A DNA stretch of 64,000 nucleotides from Zelopaecilomyces penicillatus (Eukaryota; Ascomycota; Sordariomycetes; Hypocreales; Pseudodiploosporaceae): positions 5,208,001 through 5,272,000 of the forward strand of contig VCCP01000005.1 of the NCBI GenBank assembly GCA_005765155.1, written 5' to 3'. The position numbers and the translations under genes are program-made. Under the pieces are notes generated by a model that saw nothing but the letters and a program-made list of their open reading frames with translations, was not told where the DNA came from and ran no database searches. How positions within the stretch are numbered: the first letter of the stretch is position 1; the number at the start of each line of letters is the position of its first letter. Of this stretch, positions 22,585 through 34,142 are shown one piece after another.

Positions 22585-22902
22585 ATGCATCTCCCTAATT
22601 TTGCAGTCATGGCATTATCCCTGCCATTAGCGCATGCATATACATTCAGGGGCTATGCCGCATCACGACGCGGCTGCACTGATCCGTACTACCATAACCG
22701 GTTTGATAATCAACCGCGTTGCTACAATCTTTACAGAGAGGAGGAATATATAGGCCTGTTATCTGACCCGGCTGACTTACGAGTTGAACTGTATGAGGGT
22801 GCTGATTGCATTGGGAGACCGTCCCTTACGTACAAGCAAGCAGTTTGTATTCATAATACCAATGAGAGATTCAAGTCGGTTTTTATTAGGATCATATATT
22901 AG
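22585..22902 (+). CDS. Small secreted cysteine-containing protein (105 aa)
   Basis: Single coding exon. Residues 1-18 are a signal peptide (MHLPNFAVMALSLPLAHA). The mature 87 residues contain four Cys, within GCTDPYY, PRCYNLY, ADCIGRP and AVCIHN. The block VELYEGADCIGRPSLTY resembles the beta-strand/turn repeats of small crystallin-like or killer-like fungal secreted folds, but I cannot assign a family. The surrounding 1-kb stretches are AT-rich and gene-poor, a setting typical of lineage-specific secreted proteins. Function unknown. Confidence 0.72.
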   Translation: MHLPNFAVMALSLPLAHAYTFRGYAASRRGCTDPYYHNRFDNQPRCYNLYREEEYIGLLSDPADLRVELYEGADCIGRPSLTYKQAVCIHNTNERFKSVFIRIIY

Positions 22903-23942
22903 TACAGAGCCTGTATGGTTACAAAAAGACAAACCTTGTGTAAACTAGTATTGATATTATTATATTACATATCTGATGCAGTTTGTATATAAGGAACCTC
23001 TAACAATCGCCTACCCTGACTTGGAGAACGATCTCTAAGATTAGATACAAAAGGCCATGAGAAAGTTTACAATGCTTACCCTGATTTTCGTAGCAGTTAC
23101 TTAGCTCTGTACTAGATAATTCATGCTACACGCTGTAGTTTATAATATTGGATTAGTTATATCAGCAAGCTGTCCACCAGATAAGTATTAATACCGATAT
23201 TGACAGTATTTGAGTTCAGATAGTCTCCAGCATAATCTGATATAGTGCTTTGCTGCTTCCCCACTCTCTCTCTAGTTGTTGACTTTTAATAATCAGTCTT
23301 AATATCTTTTTTTGCCGCTATGAGTGGCAGTTGGTCTCTACTTAGTAATATCACGTTTTATGTATTCTCCCTTAACCTAACAGTCGTAATACTATAAAGC
23401 TAGCTACCGTGCATTTCGATAACTTCTTTCCTACTCTCTTGTTAGCATAGAATACCTAAATTAACTATCAGGTATATAGAAGAGGGATCGTATACCCTAG
23501 TTGGCAATGTGCTGTTGCTGTTGGGCTAATGACCTGAGTGTTCAGCTACTATATTTGCTCTGACCCGAGTAAATTGCTGACTAAACTCATGCGTCTCTAT
23601 AAAAGCGACTATACAAGTACGATGGTGACCATGGACAATCATTGCGCTGGCACCCATCTACATGTTAGATCCCGTCACATAGAATGAGAAACCCAGCAAA
23701 ATCTCTTTATATAATCAGATGACTTTATTTTATATATATCAAGGTGGGGAGCCTACACCCCAAAGGATTTTTATTTTTTTTGGTGCACAATCGGATATGA
23801 CTTGTACAGTGGGACAACAGGATGCAGAATATGTAGTTGGTATCATTTAAAACCGTGATTCTTTATTCTGCATTATCATAAATAAATAGTAAGAAGCGTC
23901 ATATACAACATGGACAAAAAACTCTATATACACGAGTTACCC
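22903..23942. other. AT-rich intergenic DNA
   Basis: Strongly AT-rich with many TATA/TTA runs and no open frame of interest. It may be old repeat DNA altered by C-to-T mutation, but no repeat partner is visible inside the window. Confidence 0.45.
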
Positions 23943-26314
23943 TTAGCTCGAAACAGCCTGCACACCCCTCGCCCGAAGTTTATACTTTTCCACCTTCCCG
24001 CTCCCTGTTAACGGCATTTCAGACACCCAAAACACATATTTGGGTACTAGATGCTTGGCCAGATGGCTCTGAACATACTGCCGTATATGGGCGGGGGTTA
24101 TTGACTCCGCGTTTTCGGCATCATGTTTGAGTTGTGCGGGTGCTAGAGGCATGTCTTCGGGGTTGGTGTTGCGTAAGTCGTGGGCGAACTCGTCTCCTGA
24201 GTTGTCCACGACAGCATCGGGGCTGACCATGATGAATGCTGCGACAACCTCTCCGAGTCGAGGGTCGGGCAAGCCTACGACGGCGGCGCTCTGGATTTGT
24301 GAATGTTGCGAGAGGCAGACTTCGATTTCGGGGGGGTAGATGTTCTCGCCGCCTCGGATGATGATGTCCTTGATGCGACCGGTAATCTGGACATAGCCCC
24401 ATCGATCGATTAGGCCCTCATCTCCTGTTCGCATCCATCGTGTGTTGCCCGAATCGCCAACACCCGGCTCAACATGGATGGCCTGTGCCGTTCGGTTGTC
24501 GTCCTTCCAATATCCTGGCATAACCATGTAGCCGCTCACGAGGATCTCTCCCTTCTCACCAGTCTTCAACGTCCGACTGGGGTCTTCCGGTGAAACAACT
24601 TTAATGTTGCAATGTGGGATAGCTCGGCCAACTGTAGTTAACTTTCGTTCAATCGCATCCACGGGGTCAGTGATCGTTGCCAAAGGAGAAAGCTCCGTCA
24701 TTCCGTAGGCGTTGACTAGCTCTGGTAGATGAAGTGTTGCGTGGATTCGGGCTCGGAGAGGTGCAGGGAGAGGGCATCCGCCAAGAAGGCCGGTGCGAAG
24801 ATTGCTTAGTTGGGGGATCTTTTCAGGGCTAGATAATATGCGTTAGTATGGTACGCCTTGGCCAAATAGGTTTGGATGTGGGGAATCACCTTTTGGATAC
24901 AAGATCCAACAGTGCTTCGAACATGGTAGGCACTCCGTGAAGGATCGTTGGACTATCTGTCTTGATTGACTCAAGAACGGCTGTTGGGTTGAAGCTTTCT
25001 GACGGGAAAACGACAGTGGCACCTATAGTGAGAGCGGTGTTAGCTACTAGTGTATTCTCAAAAAGTGAGGAGGAAGCAACAGAAAGAATGAGTGACCAGA
25101 AGAGAGGAATGTTCAACAGTCTTTACATCAGATGAGATTCTCAGAAGCAACATACCAAAGTCTATGCTAGCCAACAGGCCAACGACTAGTCCTGAACAGT
25201 GGAATAGAGGGAAGGGGCAGCAGACAACATCCGACGCGGAGAAATGCATGCCCTGGCCGATGTGTCTGGCGTTATTCAACAGGCCCCTGTGCGTAAGGCT
25301 CACTGCCTTTGGCATTGATGTCGTCCCTGATGTGAATTGGAGGTTCATGATGCTTTCGGGTTCGACGAAGACGTTTGTGAGGCGGCTTTGTTTATGTGAA
25401 GCCAGAAGGGAGTGGAAGTCAGTAGTGGATTCTAGCTCAGCACAGCTATCGCTAATGACCCCATTGTCAACGACAAGAGCAATGTGAAGAGTTGGTACAG
25501 CCGCAGACAGTGTGCCTTGTTGTTCGGAGTTGGAGAGCAGCTTCTGGAGCAGCGCCAAGTTGGACTGTGGCTTTTTGTACGGCGGCGTGAAATGCTTGCT
25601 TGTCAGAAAGCAGCTTGCGCCAATGTGATTCATGGCGGCAATTGCCTGCTCAGGTGTGTATGCAGGATTAAGCAGGACTGAGATGGCGCCGAGCTTGCCA
25701 CATGCCAAAAGCATCTTGCAGAGGGTTAGTACATGCGATGTGATGTTGTGGTGAAAAGTTGGGAGCTTTCCCATTCATCACTTACCACTACATATTCCAT
25801 GCAATTGCCAAGGCTGATGGCTACTCTGTTACCAGCCTCAAGGCCGAGGCTTTGCAAACCGCAAGCGAGGGCATCACTCCTCTCATCCAACTCTTTGTAT
25901 GTGAGAGACTGGCTTCCTGCCTTCACGGCCACTTTTGATGGCCACTTGCGAGCGGCAGCTGCAAGTCGCTGGCCCACTGTCTCGTTGATCAAAGGAACCT
26001 AGACTCGATTAATACGACCGTTACAAAGGGCGTCCTTCATCTCGCGCTAGGACAGGAATTTTGAACTTTACCTCTGCAGAGCCAGCCCAATGAGCCATGC
26101 CATCTTCAACCTGTTTGGGGGAGTCCCAGGTAGTTCCCAGGTCTAGATACTGGACGGGTCCTGTGGGAAATCGAACAATGCGGTTGAAGGAGTGCAAGGC
26201 AGACGACAGAGCTCGCTTGAGGGCATGATAGCTGCGTCCTACAGTAACACGGTGGGCGGAATTATGGTCCCGCCGCCTCTGGGGGGAAAGCGCGAATCTT
26301 TGGCGAGAATTCAT
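23943..26314 (-). CDS. Acyl-CoA synthetase / AMP-binding ligase (677 aa)
   Basis: Five exons: 26314-26072, 25998-25786, 25714-25156, 25022-24890, 24828-23943; all phases close. The AMP-binding core is complete: LQFTSGTTSMPKAVSLTHRG (P-loop motif), AYGMTELSP, MRTGDEGLIDRWGY and the hinge GRIKDIIIRGGENIYPPEIE, with the catalytic Lys near the C-terminus in LTGSGKVEKYKLR. It resembles medium-chain acyl-CoA synthetases of the ACSF2 group. Residues 1-80 are a basic, Arg/Ser-rich extension with no acidic start, consistent with a mitochondrial presequence; no SKL-type peroxisomal tail is present. Two residues differ from the usual STGTTGxPK consensus (SGTTSMPK). It could activate a fatty or aromatic acid; a link to the acyltransferases upstream is speculative. 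Confidence 0.86.
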
Positions 26315-28737
26315 CTTGCTTTTGTCTGATCTGTGGACTGTTTTGCCTGTGAGGATGAGGAGAGAAAGCTAGAGGGTGGGATATCCAAGAGCTTAATATG
26401 AATAGCTAGGTGTTCATGACCGTTGGAAGTATAAAGTAGGGATCGAAGATGTCAACGGAAAGAGACTCGTCCAAAAGTGCCCGCCTCGCCCAGTCAAGGT
26501 GGGTGTGTGATTCAATGAGCTGCATTTGCACGCCTGATTCGGCGTAGCTTAGACTAGGGCGAGGTCTCGGTGGACGCGCATTCATTCAATCGTGTCTGTC
26601 GACATGAACGGAGCATGTGTGGGCAGGGTTTGCAAAGCTCTCACCCCCAGTGGAGACGACTTGAATTGAGCGAAACGGCGAAAGCACTGGCATTCTGCCT
26701 GGCAAAAGGGATGTTCCACTCGCTGCTCCGTGCCTCCGTGCCGCTGTACGCGAGGGTGAGTTTAGCTTCAAAACTCTGGATGCGCTAGGAGGACCTGCGA
26801 GCGACAACATACCGTCCAGCCTGGTCATACTGTATTATGAGCACGGTATAGTATGGGTATGGGGGTGGGCGCGAGGGGAGCCGAGGAGGACGACGACGAC
26901 GAGGAGACGACGAGGAGACGACGAAGAGAGGAGGGAGGGGGGTGTAAGTGAGAGGTGTGTGTGTGTGTGGGCTAGACACACCAGCCAGCCTGACCCATAT
27001 GAGGCCATTGACCAGCAAGATAGTCAGTTTCTCTCTTCGATGGGCTCACGAATAACCTCTCCTCCATGTCTCCAGACATCCAGATACAGCCAAACGCACT
27101 GTTTGAGAGGCCGAGCGCACAGTTCATGGCCCACTCGACCTTGCACCCGATGCCTCTAGTCGCATCTCCACTGCCCCCGTCTGATCCATGTCCTCCACCC
27201 CTAATGCACTCCATACCGAATCCTGTCTTTGGCGCATTTGCCAAGTGGGCGATTGTATGTATGTTGGTGATTGACGTTTGAGGCCTTGTCGCAGAGCAGG
27301 GCTTCCTTACTAGGCAGGTCTCCCATGGTGTCTTTCATGGTGTCTCCCCATGGATCTCGCATGGGGTCCGCAAATCAGCCACAGCATTTGATCGGGCTTT
27401 TTTTTCTACGGCAACCAAGTGGGCAAGTGGGGTGGTATCGCCGAACCCCAGGCCCGCGACCCTAGCTGAATGCCGGCGTCGAGTCCAACACTCATTACCA
27501 TGTCCGAGGCCTTGTTCCCCTGTCAGTCTCGGGAGGGTATGTGCGTCGATGCTGGTGGATGGGTAGATGATGGCTGTGGGTGTGTGTGAGTGAGTGTGTG
27601 TGTGGGTGGACTCAGGAGACAGGGCCCTTGGCGGTGGGGCGTCGTCTGGCAAGAAACGCGATAATTATTTGCTGTTGGGTCTGATCTGATTTCGTCGTCG
27701 CAGAAGCCGTGCTGAGCGTAGTATTGACGCAGTTTAGACTCTGATCGGCAACGTCAAATCATATCTTGTTCCATCGGTCAAGATGAGGAGGAAGAACAAG
27801 AAGAAGATGTGCATATTCTGCAGCCGTATTCGTGTTTGAAAGGGAATTAATTATACTCAGTACCAAGCATCAAGCACACGGTATTGGACACGGCGCGCCA
27901 ATTCAATTGGATTCTCTTCTTTTCCTCCCCTTTTTTTTTCCTTCTTCCAGAACCAAGTGGCATTCTTAGGCTTATACCGATCCTACGGGTGACAGCTTTG
28001 GGGCGTAATCGACCAAGCCATTAGCAATCTACTATTGATGAGTGTGTGGTAATTGGGGCCTATCATTGCCACTCTACAGTACGAACTGGGTATAGCCGCC
28101 AAGGCACTGCGTCCAAATGGGTAAGTGTCAGGATGTACAATGTCAGAGTACCCCATACTACCGCCGCAGGATGGGAGTTAGTTAAGTGTGTGCGTGCGTG
28201 TGTGTGTGTGTGTGTGTGTGTAAATAGTGTGTGTGTTCGTTATGTGTATGTGTGGTGTACTATTATCGTCTCCTACTCCCATGTATGTACGGACTTTACG
28301 GAGTACTTGAAAGACATTTTTGCACAATTCTTGCACCGTGAACAGGAGATATCCAACAGCCACATGCGGCAATGTGTCTCTGTCAGCCTTTCCTTTCCCA
28401 GTCGCCCCCTCCCCCCTCCCCGCTTGCTGCCACCCTGCTCTTCACAAATGGGACCTTAATAACGAATGGCCGTGGTCGATAATAGGGCCATGACAAATAT
28501 GGGGCACGGCTTGTTGGTCATGTTAAGCACTTATGATCGGGGGTCCACCCGGGAATGCCAGGGAACAAGTCAAACCTGTTAGATCAGCTCCTTAAACTCG
28601 TCCTTTTTTTACCTTCTTTTGCGAAGGCCTCTCTCCCTGCAAACCGTCTCGACTTTGTTTGCACTCTCACCGATCCCTCTGTCGACAGAGAGAGAGAGCG
28701 AGAGAGAGCGTACGAGCAACAGAGATCATCGACAACC
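26315..28737. other. Long intergenic region with microsatellites
   Basis: No gene is seen. It contains a GAC/GAG-rich tract (26886-26930), GT tracts (26954-26968, 27576-27606 and 28185-28262) and a GA tract (28687-28710) in the leader of the TmpA-like gene. One TACGGAGTA motif is at 28297. Confidence 0.6.
28185..28262. repeat. (TG)n microsatellite
   Basis: An imperfect TG/GT array interrupted by GC and AA dinucleotides, lying about 480 nt upstream of the TmpA-like start. Confidence 0.85.
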
Positions 28738-30285
28738 ATGGACATAAAGGAGCGCGCCGCGCCGTCGCCCGGCCTGTTCGTTAGCCAGGATGATAAAGCC
28801 CGCACCAGTACATCTACCTTGAGCGCTTCGCAATCGACTTCGGACGGCGGCTCGGGACAAGATAATAAAGAAGAACAACAGTCCTCAACACAGGTCGTTC
28901 TCGCAACATCGCCGTCCGAGAAGCAGACAACCACTGCCGTCAACGCCATGTCAGACGTCGAGGCGCAAAAGAGCAAGAGCTACGCCCATGTGGCTCCCAG
29001 TCGCTGGCGACACTTGCGTATCACCATCATCACTGTCTACCACAGCCTGTTCTCCATCATCTTTATTGCCAACATCACAGCAGCCATCGTCTTGCTTGTG
29101 ACGCGAGCCAAGGATCCCAAGCCCCCTCTCAACCATTTCGCTACTGCCGCCGCCGCCAACATCACCGTTGCTATTCTTATTCGCCAAGACTATGTCATTA
29201 ACATTCTGTATGGCACTTGTCGGTTAATGCCTCTGTCTATGCCACTGGCCATCCGTCGCCATGTTGCCCACATATATGAGCTCGGTGGTGTGCATTCGGG
29301 CTCTGCCACCTGCTCAGTCATCTGGTTCCTCGTGCTTACCGTCTACCTTACCATTGAGTTTGTCAAGGGAACACTTCGCGATCCAGTTGTTTTAGCCCTC
29401 AACTACGCCCTGGTCGTGCTTTTGTTGGCCATTGTCGTCACAGCGCTGCCCCGTTTCCGTTTCCTCTACCACAACATGTTTGAGAACGTCCATCGCTTCG
29501 CCGGCTGGTCGTCTCTGGGTATTTTCTGGGTCGAATTGGGCTTTTTTATCAAGAGCTCCACTGGTGCTTCCGGCGCTGCCCTCGGCTTGGAGTTTGTCAA
29601 GCTTCCCGCCTTTTGGTTCCTGGTTATTGCCAGTCTGCACGCAATCTATCCATGGGTATTGCTGCACAAGGTCTATGTCACGCCCGAAAAGCTGTCCAAC
29701 CATGCCATTCGTCTGCACCACAAGGAAAACGTTGCCAAGTTTCGAGGCCTTGCCATTTCCGATGCCCCTCTCCAGGAATGGCACTCCTTTGCTTCTATCC
29801 CCGCCAGGGATGGTAATGGAGGCTCCATGATTATTTCAAACGCTGGTGACTGGACACGAAAGACAATCGACAACCCTCGTCCTTACTACTATGTTCGTGG
29901 CATTCCAGCGCAGGGAGTCTTGACCATGTCGACTATTTTCCGAAGGGTTGTGATTGTCACAACGGGGAGTGGCATTGGACCATGTCTCGGTGTCATGTCC
30001 GATCTGCCCAAATGCTCATGCCGTGTTATCTGGTCTACACCGGCTCCGGAGGCCACCTTTGGCAAGCAGATTGTTGATGACGTGAGGCAGGTTGACGCCA
30101 ACGCCATCATTCACGATACGAGAGCCCTGGGACGGCCCGATTTGATTCAGATGACTTACGATTTGTGCATGGAATTTGACGCCGAGGCAGTATTCTGCAT
30201 CAGCAACAAGCGAGTGACGGAAAAGGTTTTGTACGGGCTGCGATCCCGGGGCGTTTATGCCTATGGCCCCATCTGGGATTCATGA
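28738..30285 (+). CDS. tmpA: TmpA-like integral membrane flavoprotein (515 aa)
   Basis: Single exon. The frame is open upstream to 28555, but that stretch is a pyrimidine/GA-rich leader, and ACCATGG at 28738 is the best start. Residues about 1-95 are a Ser/Thr/Gln-rich cytosolic tail. From about 100 there are six membrane helices (for example LFSIIFIANITAAIVLLV, LNYALVVLLLAIVV and PAFWFLVIASLHAIYPWV) with a GGVHSG motif, and the C-terminal 150 residues form a nucleotide-binding oxidoreductase-like domain with VVIVTTGSGIGPCLG. This order matches TmpA of Aspergillus nidulans, a membrane flavoprotein that regulates conidiation, and the C-terminal part of fungal NPS12-like proteins. A role in development is by homology only. 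Confidence 0.8.
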   Translation: MDIKERAAPSPGLFVSQDDKARTSTSTLSASQSTSDGGSGQDNKEEQQSSTQVVLATSPSEKQTTTAVNAMSDVEAQKSKSYAHVAPSRWRHLRITIITVYHSLFSIIFIANITAAIVLLVTRAKDPKPPLNHFATAAAANITVAILIRQDYVINILYGTCRLMPLSMPLAIRRHVAHIYELGGVHSGSATCSVIWFLVLTVYLTIEFVKGTLRDPVVLALNYALVVLLLAIVVTALPRFRFLYHNMFENVHRFAGWSSLGIFWVELGFFIKSSTGASGAALGLEFVKLPAFWFLVIASLHAIYPWVLLHKVYVTPEKLSNHAIRLHHKENVAKFRGLAISDAPLQEWHSFASIPARDGNGGSMIISNAGDWTRKTIDNPRPYYYVRGIPAQGVLTMSTIFRRVVIVTTGSGIGPCLGVMSDLPKCSCRVIWSTPAPEATFGKQIVDDVRQVDANAIIHDTRALGRPDLIQMTYDLCMEFDAEAVFCISNKRVTEKVLYGLRSRGVYAYGPIWDS

Positions 30286-32117
30286 GAACAATGACATGAT
30301 CATATGCGTACGAAGTATAGACTTGGTTTGGATCCAATCGACAGCGTTGTCTTTCAGTTTTAGCATCTTAGTTAATTACACAGTTACATCATGGCCTCAA
30401 AATAAAAGTTGCAATTGGCCAGCCATACGCTCATCTCACTCAGTCTCCATCTCTCTCTCTCTCCTTCACTTGTCTGCCGTGCCGTGCCGCTTGCCTAATC
30501 GTGAGATTTCACGTGGATTTTGAAACATATGCTAGTAATGGCCATCTGCTTGTAATTCACAAAAGAAAAGTGGATGAATCGTAACGTCGGTCGTTTGCAT
30601 AACATGTACGGTTACGGAGCAATATCAGACGTTGATGCAAGTCTGCCTGCGGTATTGTCAAGGGCAGGATTGCATGCCATGCTTCTTGAATACTGTGGAT
30701 CGCCGGCAGACGATGGCGCCGATGTACGACACCAAAACAACAATTTAGGCAGTCTTACCTGACACTAGAGACGGATACAGTATGAGAAAGTTGACACTAA
30801 AACCTACGGCGACCAAAAGTGCCTAGTCCAAAACCCTTGACGTGTCCGTTTTGGCTACCTGTACACCTTGCATACCCTAAGAAGATGCTAACAGGACGTG
30901 GTAATCCGTAGGTGCCGTGACATGCCATTCCCCATCTTCATCGCGACCTTGTTCGGTAAGGTGGAGAAGAAGTTAGCTTCTCAAACATGCATGCTGGCTG
31001 TAATGTAAAACGCAAGGCAAACCGGTTTGAGAAAGCCTTGGAGACTGGCGTTTGACTCTCTTGTGGGCCGGCGAGACGTGCCGCCTCTGGTTTCGGTTGA
31101 TGAGCCCGGGAATGCTCGTCATTTTAGGATGAGTACGGATACCGTATTGCATAATTGCTTTGTTGTTAGGTGACGGACAATTTGCTACGTGCTCCCTCTT
31201 GAGGAGGGGGGTTCCCGAAATGCCAGGTGGATCTCGCAATGAGGCACAGAAGCTAGCATCGCACGGCCAGGCTGGCTTGGCACATTTATTTTGTCTCCGT
31301 GCTCTCACCGGACGAGGAACCCTGATCCTCGCCCCCCCCCCCCCCAAGTGGGGGGTGTGATGGACAAATTGCGGTCGATCTGCCCACCCCCTGCAGCCTC
31401 TCCCGAGGCATGTGTGTTTTGTTGTTGGCTGTTTGGCTGTTTGGCTGTTTTTGGCTGCAGATTCTGCAGATTCTGCACTCTTCCAGACGGGAGAGGGATG
31501 TGGTGTGACAGGCCCGAGAAACTCGAGACACGCATACACATACCTTGTACGCATAGACATGATGGGGAAGGGGGCGGGAAAAAGCCTATATCGCCAACAT
31601 CCAACAACGATAAACTCCCCTATTGGGACGACTCAACGACAGCGCAGCAACAACGTGTCAATATGTCTGGGGGCCCCAGACACAAATCCTTGAGCTGCGT
31701 GAGCGTCGGCAAGGTAACTATATTAGACACTTGGGTGCAAGGTGCACCAAAGCACGGCAGTGGAGAAGAAGAGATCAAAGCGCAATTTCAGCCAGGCAGG
31801 CTGATTGGATATCGGTGGATCTGCACAAAATACGAGAACGTTGCTCTTTCAGCACTGCGCCGTACATACATACATTACACCTCTACGTAGGTATATTGGC
31901 GTGGGATCCCTAGCTATATGTCAGTTACTGAATCTGGGTTTACACACATATCTGTTGGTTGCGCTGACTTGCATATCATATCCGTGTCAAAGTGTCCGGT
32001 CGGCAGTGGGGGGTTGCGGGCGACCAACGCCAAGCTCGGGCCGGCAGATGTTGTTGGGTATCACAATGGCTAGCAATTACCAGAAGGGACAGACGGATAT
32101 GTCATCTCCATCATATT

Positions 32118-32138
32118 CCCCCCCCCCCCCCCCCCCCC
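32118..32138. repeat. Poly-C homopolymer
   Basis: An uninterrupted run of about 21 C, a likely sequencing-length-error and slippage site. A second run of 14 C is at 31332-31345. Confidence 0.85.
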
Positions 32139-32505
32139 ATCTGAATTGGGATTCCCAGCTGGCGGCGCGAGATCCCACCACCCCTACTCGAGTTGGGGGG
32201 GTGGGTGGCTCAACGTGGTTGGGTGGCTGCAGAAAGGGGGGCTGCAGCTTTCCCGGTCATTTTTTGTCCCTGCAACCTTTAATACCTGTATGTACAACCA
32301 TGCCATACCAAGGGACCACAAGCGGTGTGGTTGCGTCCGTGCTTCTCTATTGCATCTGGTTGGTACGGATTGTGGCAGAGACTTTTTTTTTTCCTTTGTA
32401 AGAACTTTTTTGCAATCAAGACCCAGTCCGACACTATCGGCTCTCGCACTTAGACAGGCGTCAAAAGCAAGCAACTCCCTTGTCTTGACGCCCTCGAATG
32501 TGTGC

Positions 32506-32525
32506 CTGTCTGTCTGTCTGTCTGT
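32506..32525. repeat. (CTGT)n microsatellite
   Basis: Five tandem copies of the tetranucleotide in intergenic DNA. Confidence 0.8.
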
Positions 32526-33129
32526 ATTAGTGTACCTACTGTAGATGTAATAATCGACGAGCTTGCTTGAGAGCCTTGGCTACGCAAGATGGGGGCTGGC
32601 CTAGAGGGGGGGGGGTTCGACGGAACATACCCCGAGAACTCTCAGCCGCTTCTCATGGAATTGAATGACAGAACTGGTCAAGGAGGAAGGAAAAGCACAG
32701 GTCGGCTGCATCAACGTTTTGCAAATCCCTACTCCTTCAGGATCAGTAGACAGCCCTTAGCGTCGCTCGAATCCGATTGCACTGGCTGGCGGCAACTTCG
32801 GTTCGCTAATGAAAGGCGGAGAACTGAACTCTGACTGCTGCCCGCACGAAATAAGCTCGGGAACGTGAGAGCGGCACAGTTCGTCACTACGTATGTATGT
32901 AAGTAAGTACATGGGATGATCGATAAGAGTCCCTTATTAGTCTAATTCCCATGTAGCTGGTACGTGGATTCACTCTACGCACAAATATTCTCCATGATCG
33001 ATCCATAAGACAAGCTTGCCATGTAATTTGCCCTCAGAACGCTCAATGTGAAGGCATTTATTATTCGTAAAATATTATTGTATAGACAAACCACCTAACA
33101 ACAACAACCCCACCGTTCTCATCCAGCCA

Positions 33130-34142
33130 TTAAAGCCTAATGGCTGTAAACATCATTTGCTTCGTGTCATTGCCTTGCCAGCCCCTCCTGCTGTTGTCCC
33201 AGTTGGCCGACTCATACCGGCTAAGGGAGCTCGTGACCTTCCATTCAATCTCTTCGTCTGCCACACGCTCTTGTTGAAACAGGTTTGAAATCGTCTCGGG
33301 GTCATGCCGATAAAGGTCCCAGCCGAGACTTTCCATCCTAAAGGGCCCACCCTTTTCCGCTCCCAGGTGTCTACCAAACACCATTGAGCCCTTGCGCGGC
33401 CGCAGGAGCTTCTGGAGGTGCCCGACGATGATGCGCTGCTTAGCCTCGTTGAAGAGATGCAGGAAGCTGCCCATGTAGACAATGTCAACCTTGCCGTGGT
33501 ATTGCACGAGGAAGTCGTCCTCAAACACACTGCCAGGAATAAAGGTCGCCTCTAGGCTGTTTCTGTCTTCGAAAAGCTCGTAGCCTAGCTGCATAAACGA
33601 TTCTTCAATGTCGCAGCCAATGAGGTTAGCAGATACCCCAGCATCACTGGCCACTTTGCGCAGGTCTTGTCCAAAGCAGCATCCAAGGTCGAGCAAGACC
33701 TCGCCGTTGCGGACACGCCCAATCACATCCTGATAATCAGGAGAGAGGTGGACACTAAAGTCCAAAAAGCGAAAAAGTCCAATACACGGGTATGGCAGCC
33801 TATGGGGTAAAACGGGGCACCAGTCAGTTTAAAAAGTTCTCAAGGCGCACCACCGCGAAAGAGAAAAAAAAAACCCCGGTTTACTTACACTTTCCATGCC
33901 TTGTCTCTGACATGATAGATGTGCTTCTTGATAGCTTGCTCGCCCTTGATGTTGACGTATTTCTCAAAGAACTCGATTGTGCTTTGAGGCATTGACTTGA
34001 TCACCGGCTGATACCACTCCACATTCTTTGTCAAGTCAACACTGGACTTGACGCTGGGTTCCAAAGTCAGCGTTGCCCCCGCAGCTGGAGTCAGGTTCTG
34101 GCCCGGCTGGGCACTGATTTGAGTTGCGGTCAACATCCCCAA
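33130..34142 (-). CDS. SAM-dependent methyltransferase, AusD/Trt5-like family (307 aa)
   Basis: Exon 1 34142-33889 and exon 2 33799-33130, joined by a 89-nt intron (GTAAGT...CCATAG) in phase 2. Motif I is VLLDLGCCFGQDLRKV, preceded by the family hallmark PYPCIGLFRFLDF that is formed exactly across the splice junction. DIVYMGSFLHLF is motif II/III-like and LQKLLRPRKGSMVFGRH follows. The same architecture is found in fungal methyltransferases that act on carboxyl or hydroxyl groups of meroterpenoids and other metabolites. No signal peptide; cytosolic. It is 13 kb from the metabolic block with unrelated genes between, so cluster membership is not claimed. Confidence 0.82.

Larger units (their letters stand above)
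30289..33129. other. Long intergenic region, low-complexity rich
   Basis: No gene is supported, although overlapping long open frames run through 31.2-32.5 kb because of poly-C/G tracts. It contains poly-C runs (31332-31345 and 32118-32138), a TTGGCTG-type tandem repeat (31424-31457) and a CTGT tandem repeat (32506-32525). Confidence 0.6.

Noticed and set aside
31160..32544. Long overlapping open frames on both strands
   Set aside because: They follow poly-C/G and low-complexity tracts; there is no start context or domain.
33130..34142. Assigning the methyltransferase to the acyltransferase/P450 block
   Set aside because: The family occurs in meroterpenoid clusters, but 13 kb with an unrelated ligase and a TmpA-like gene lie between.
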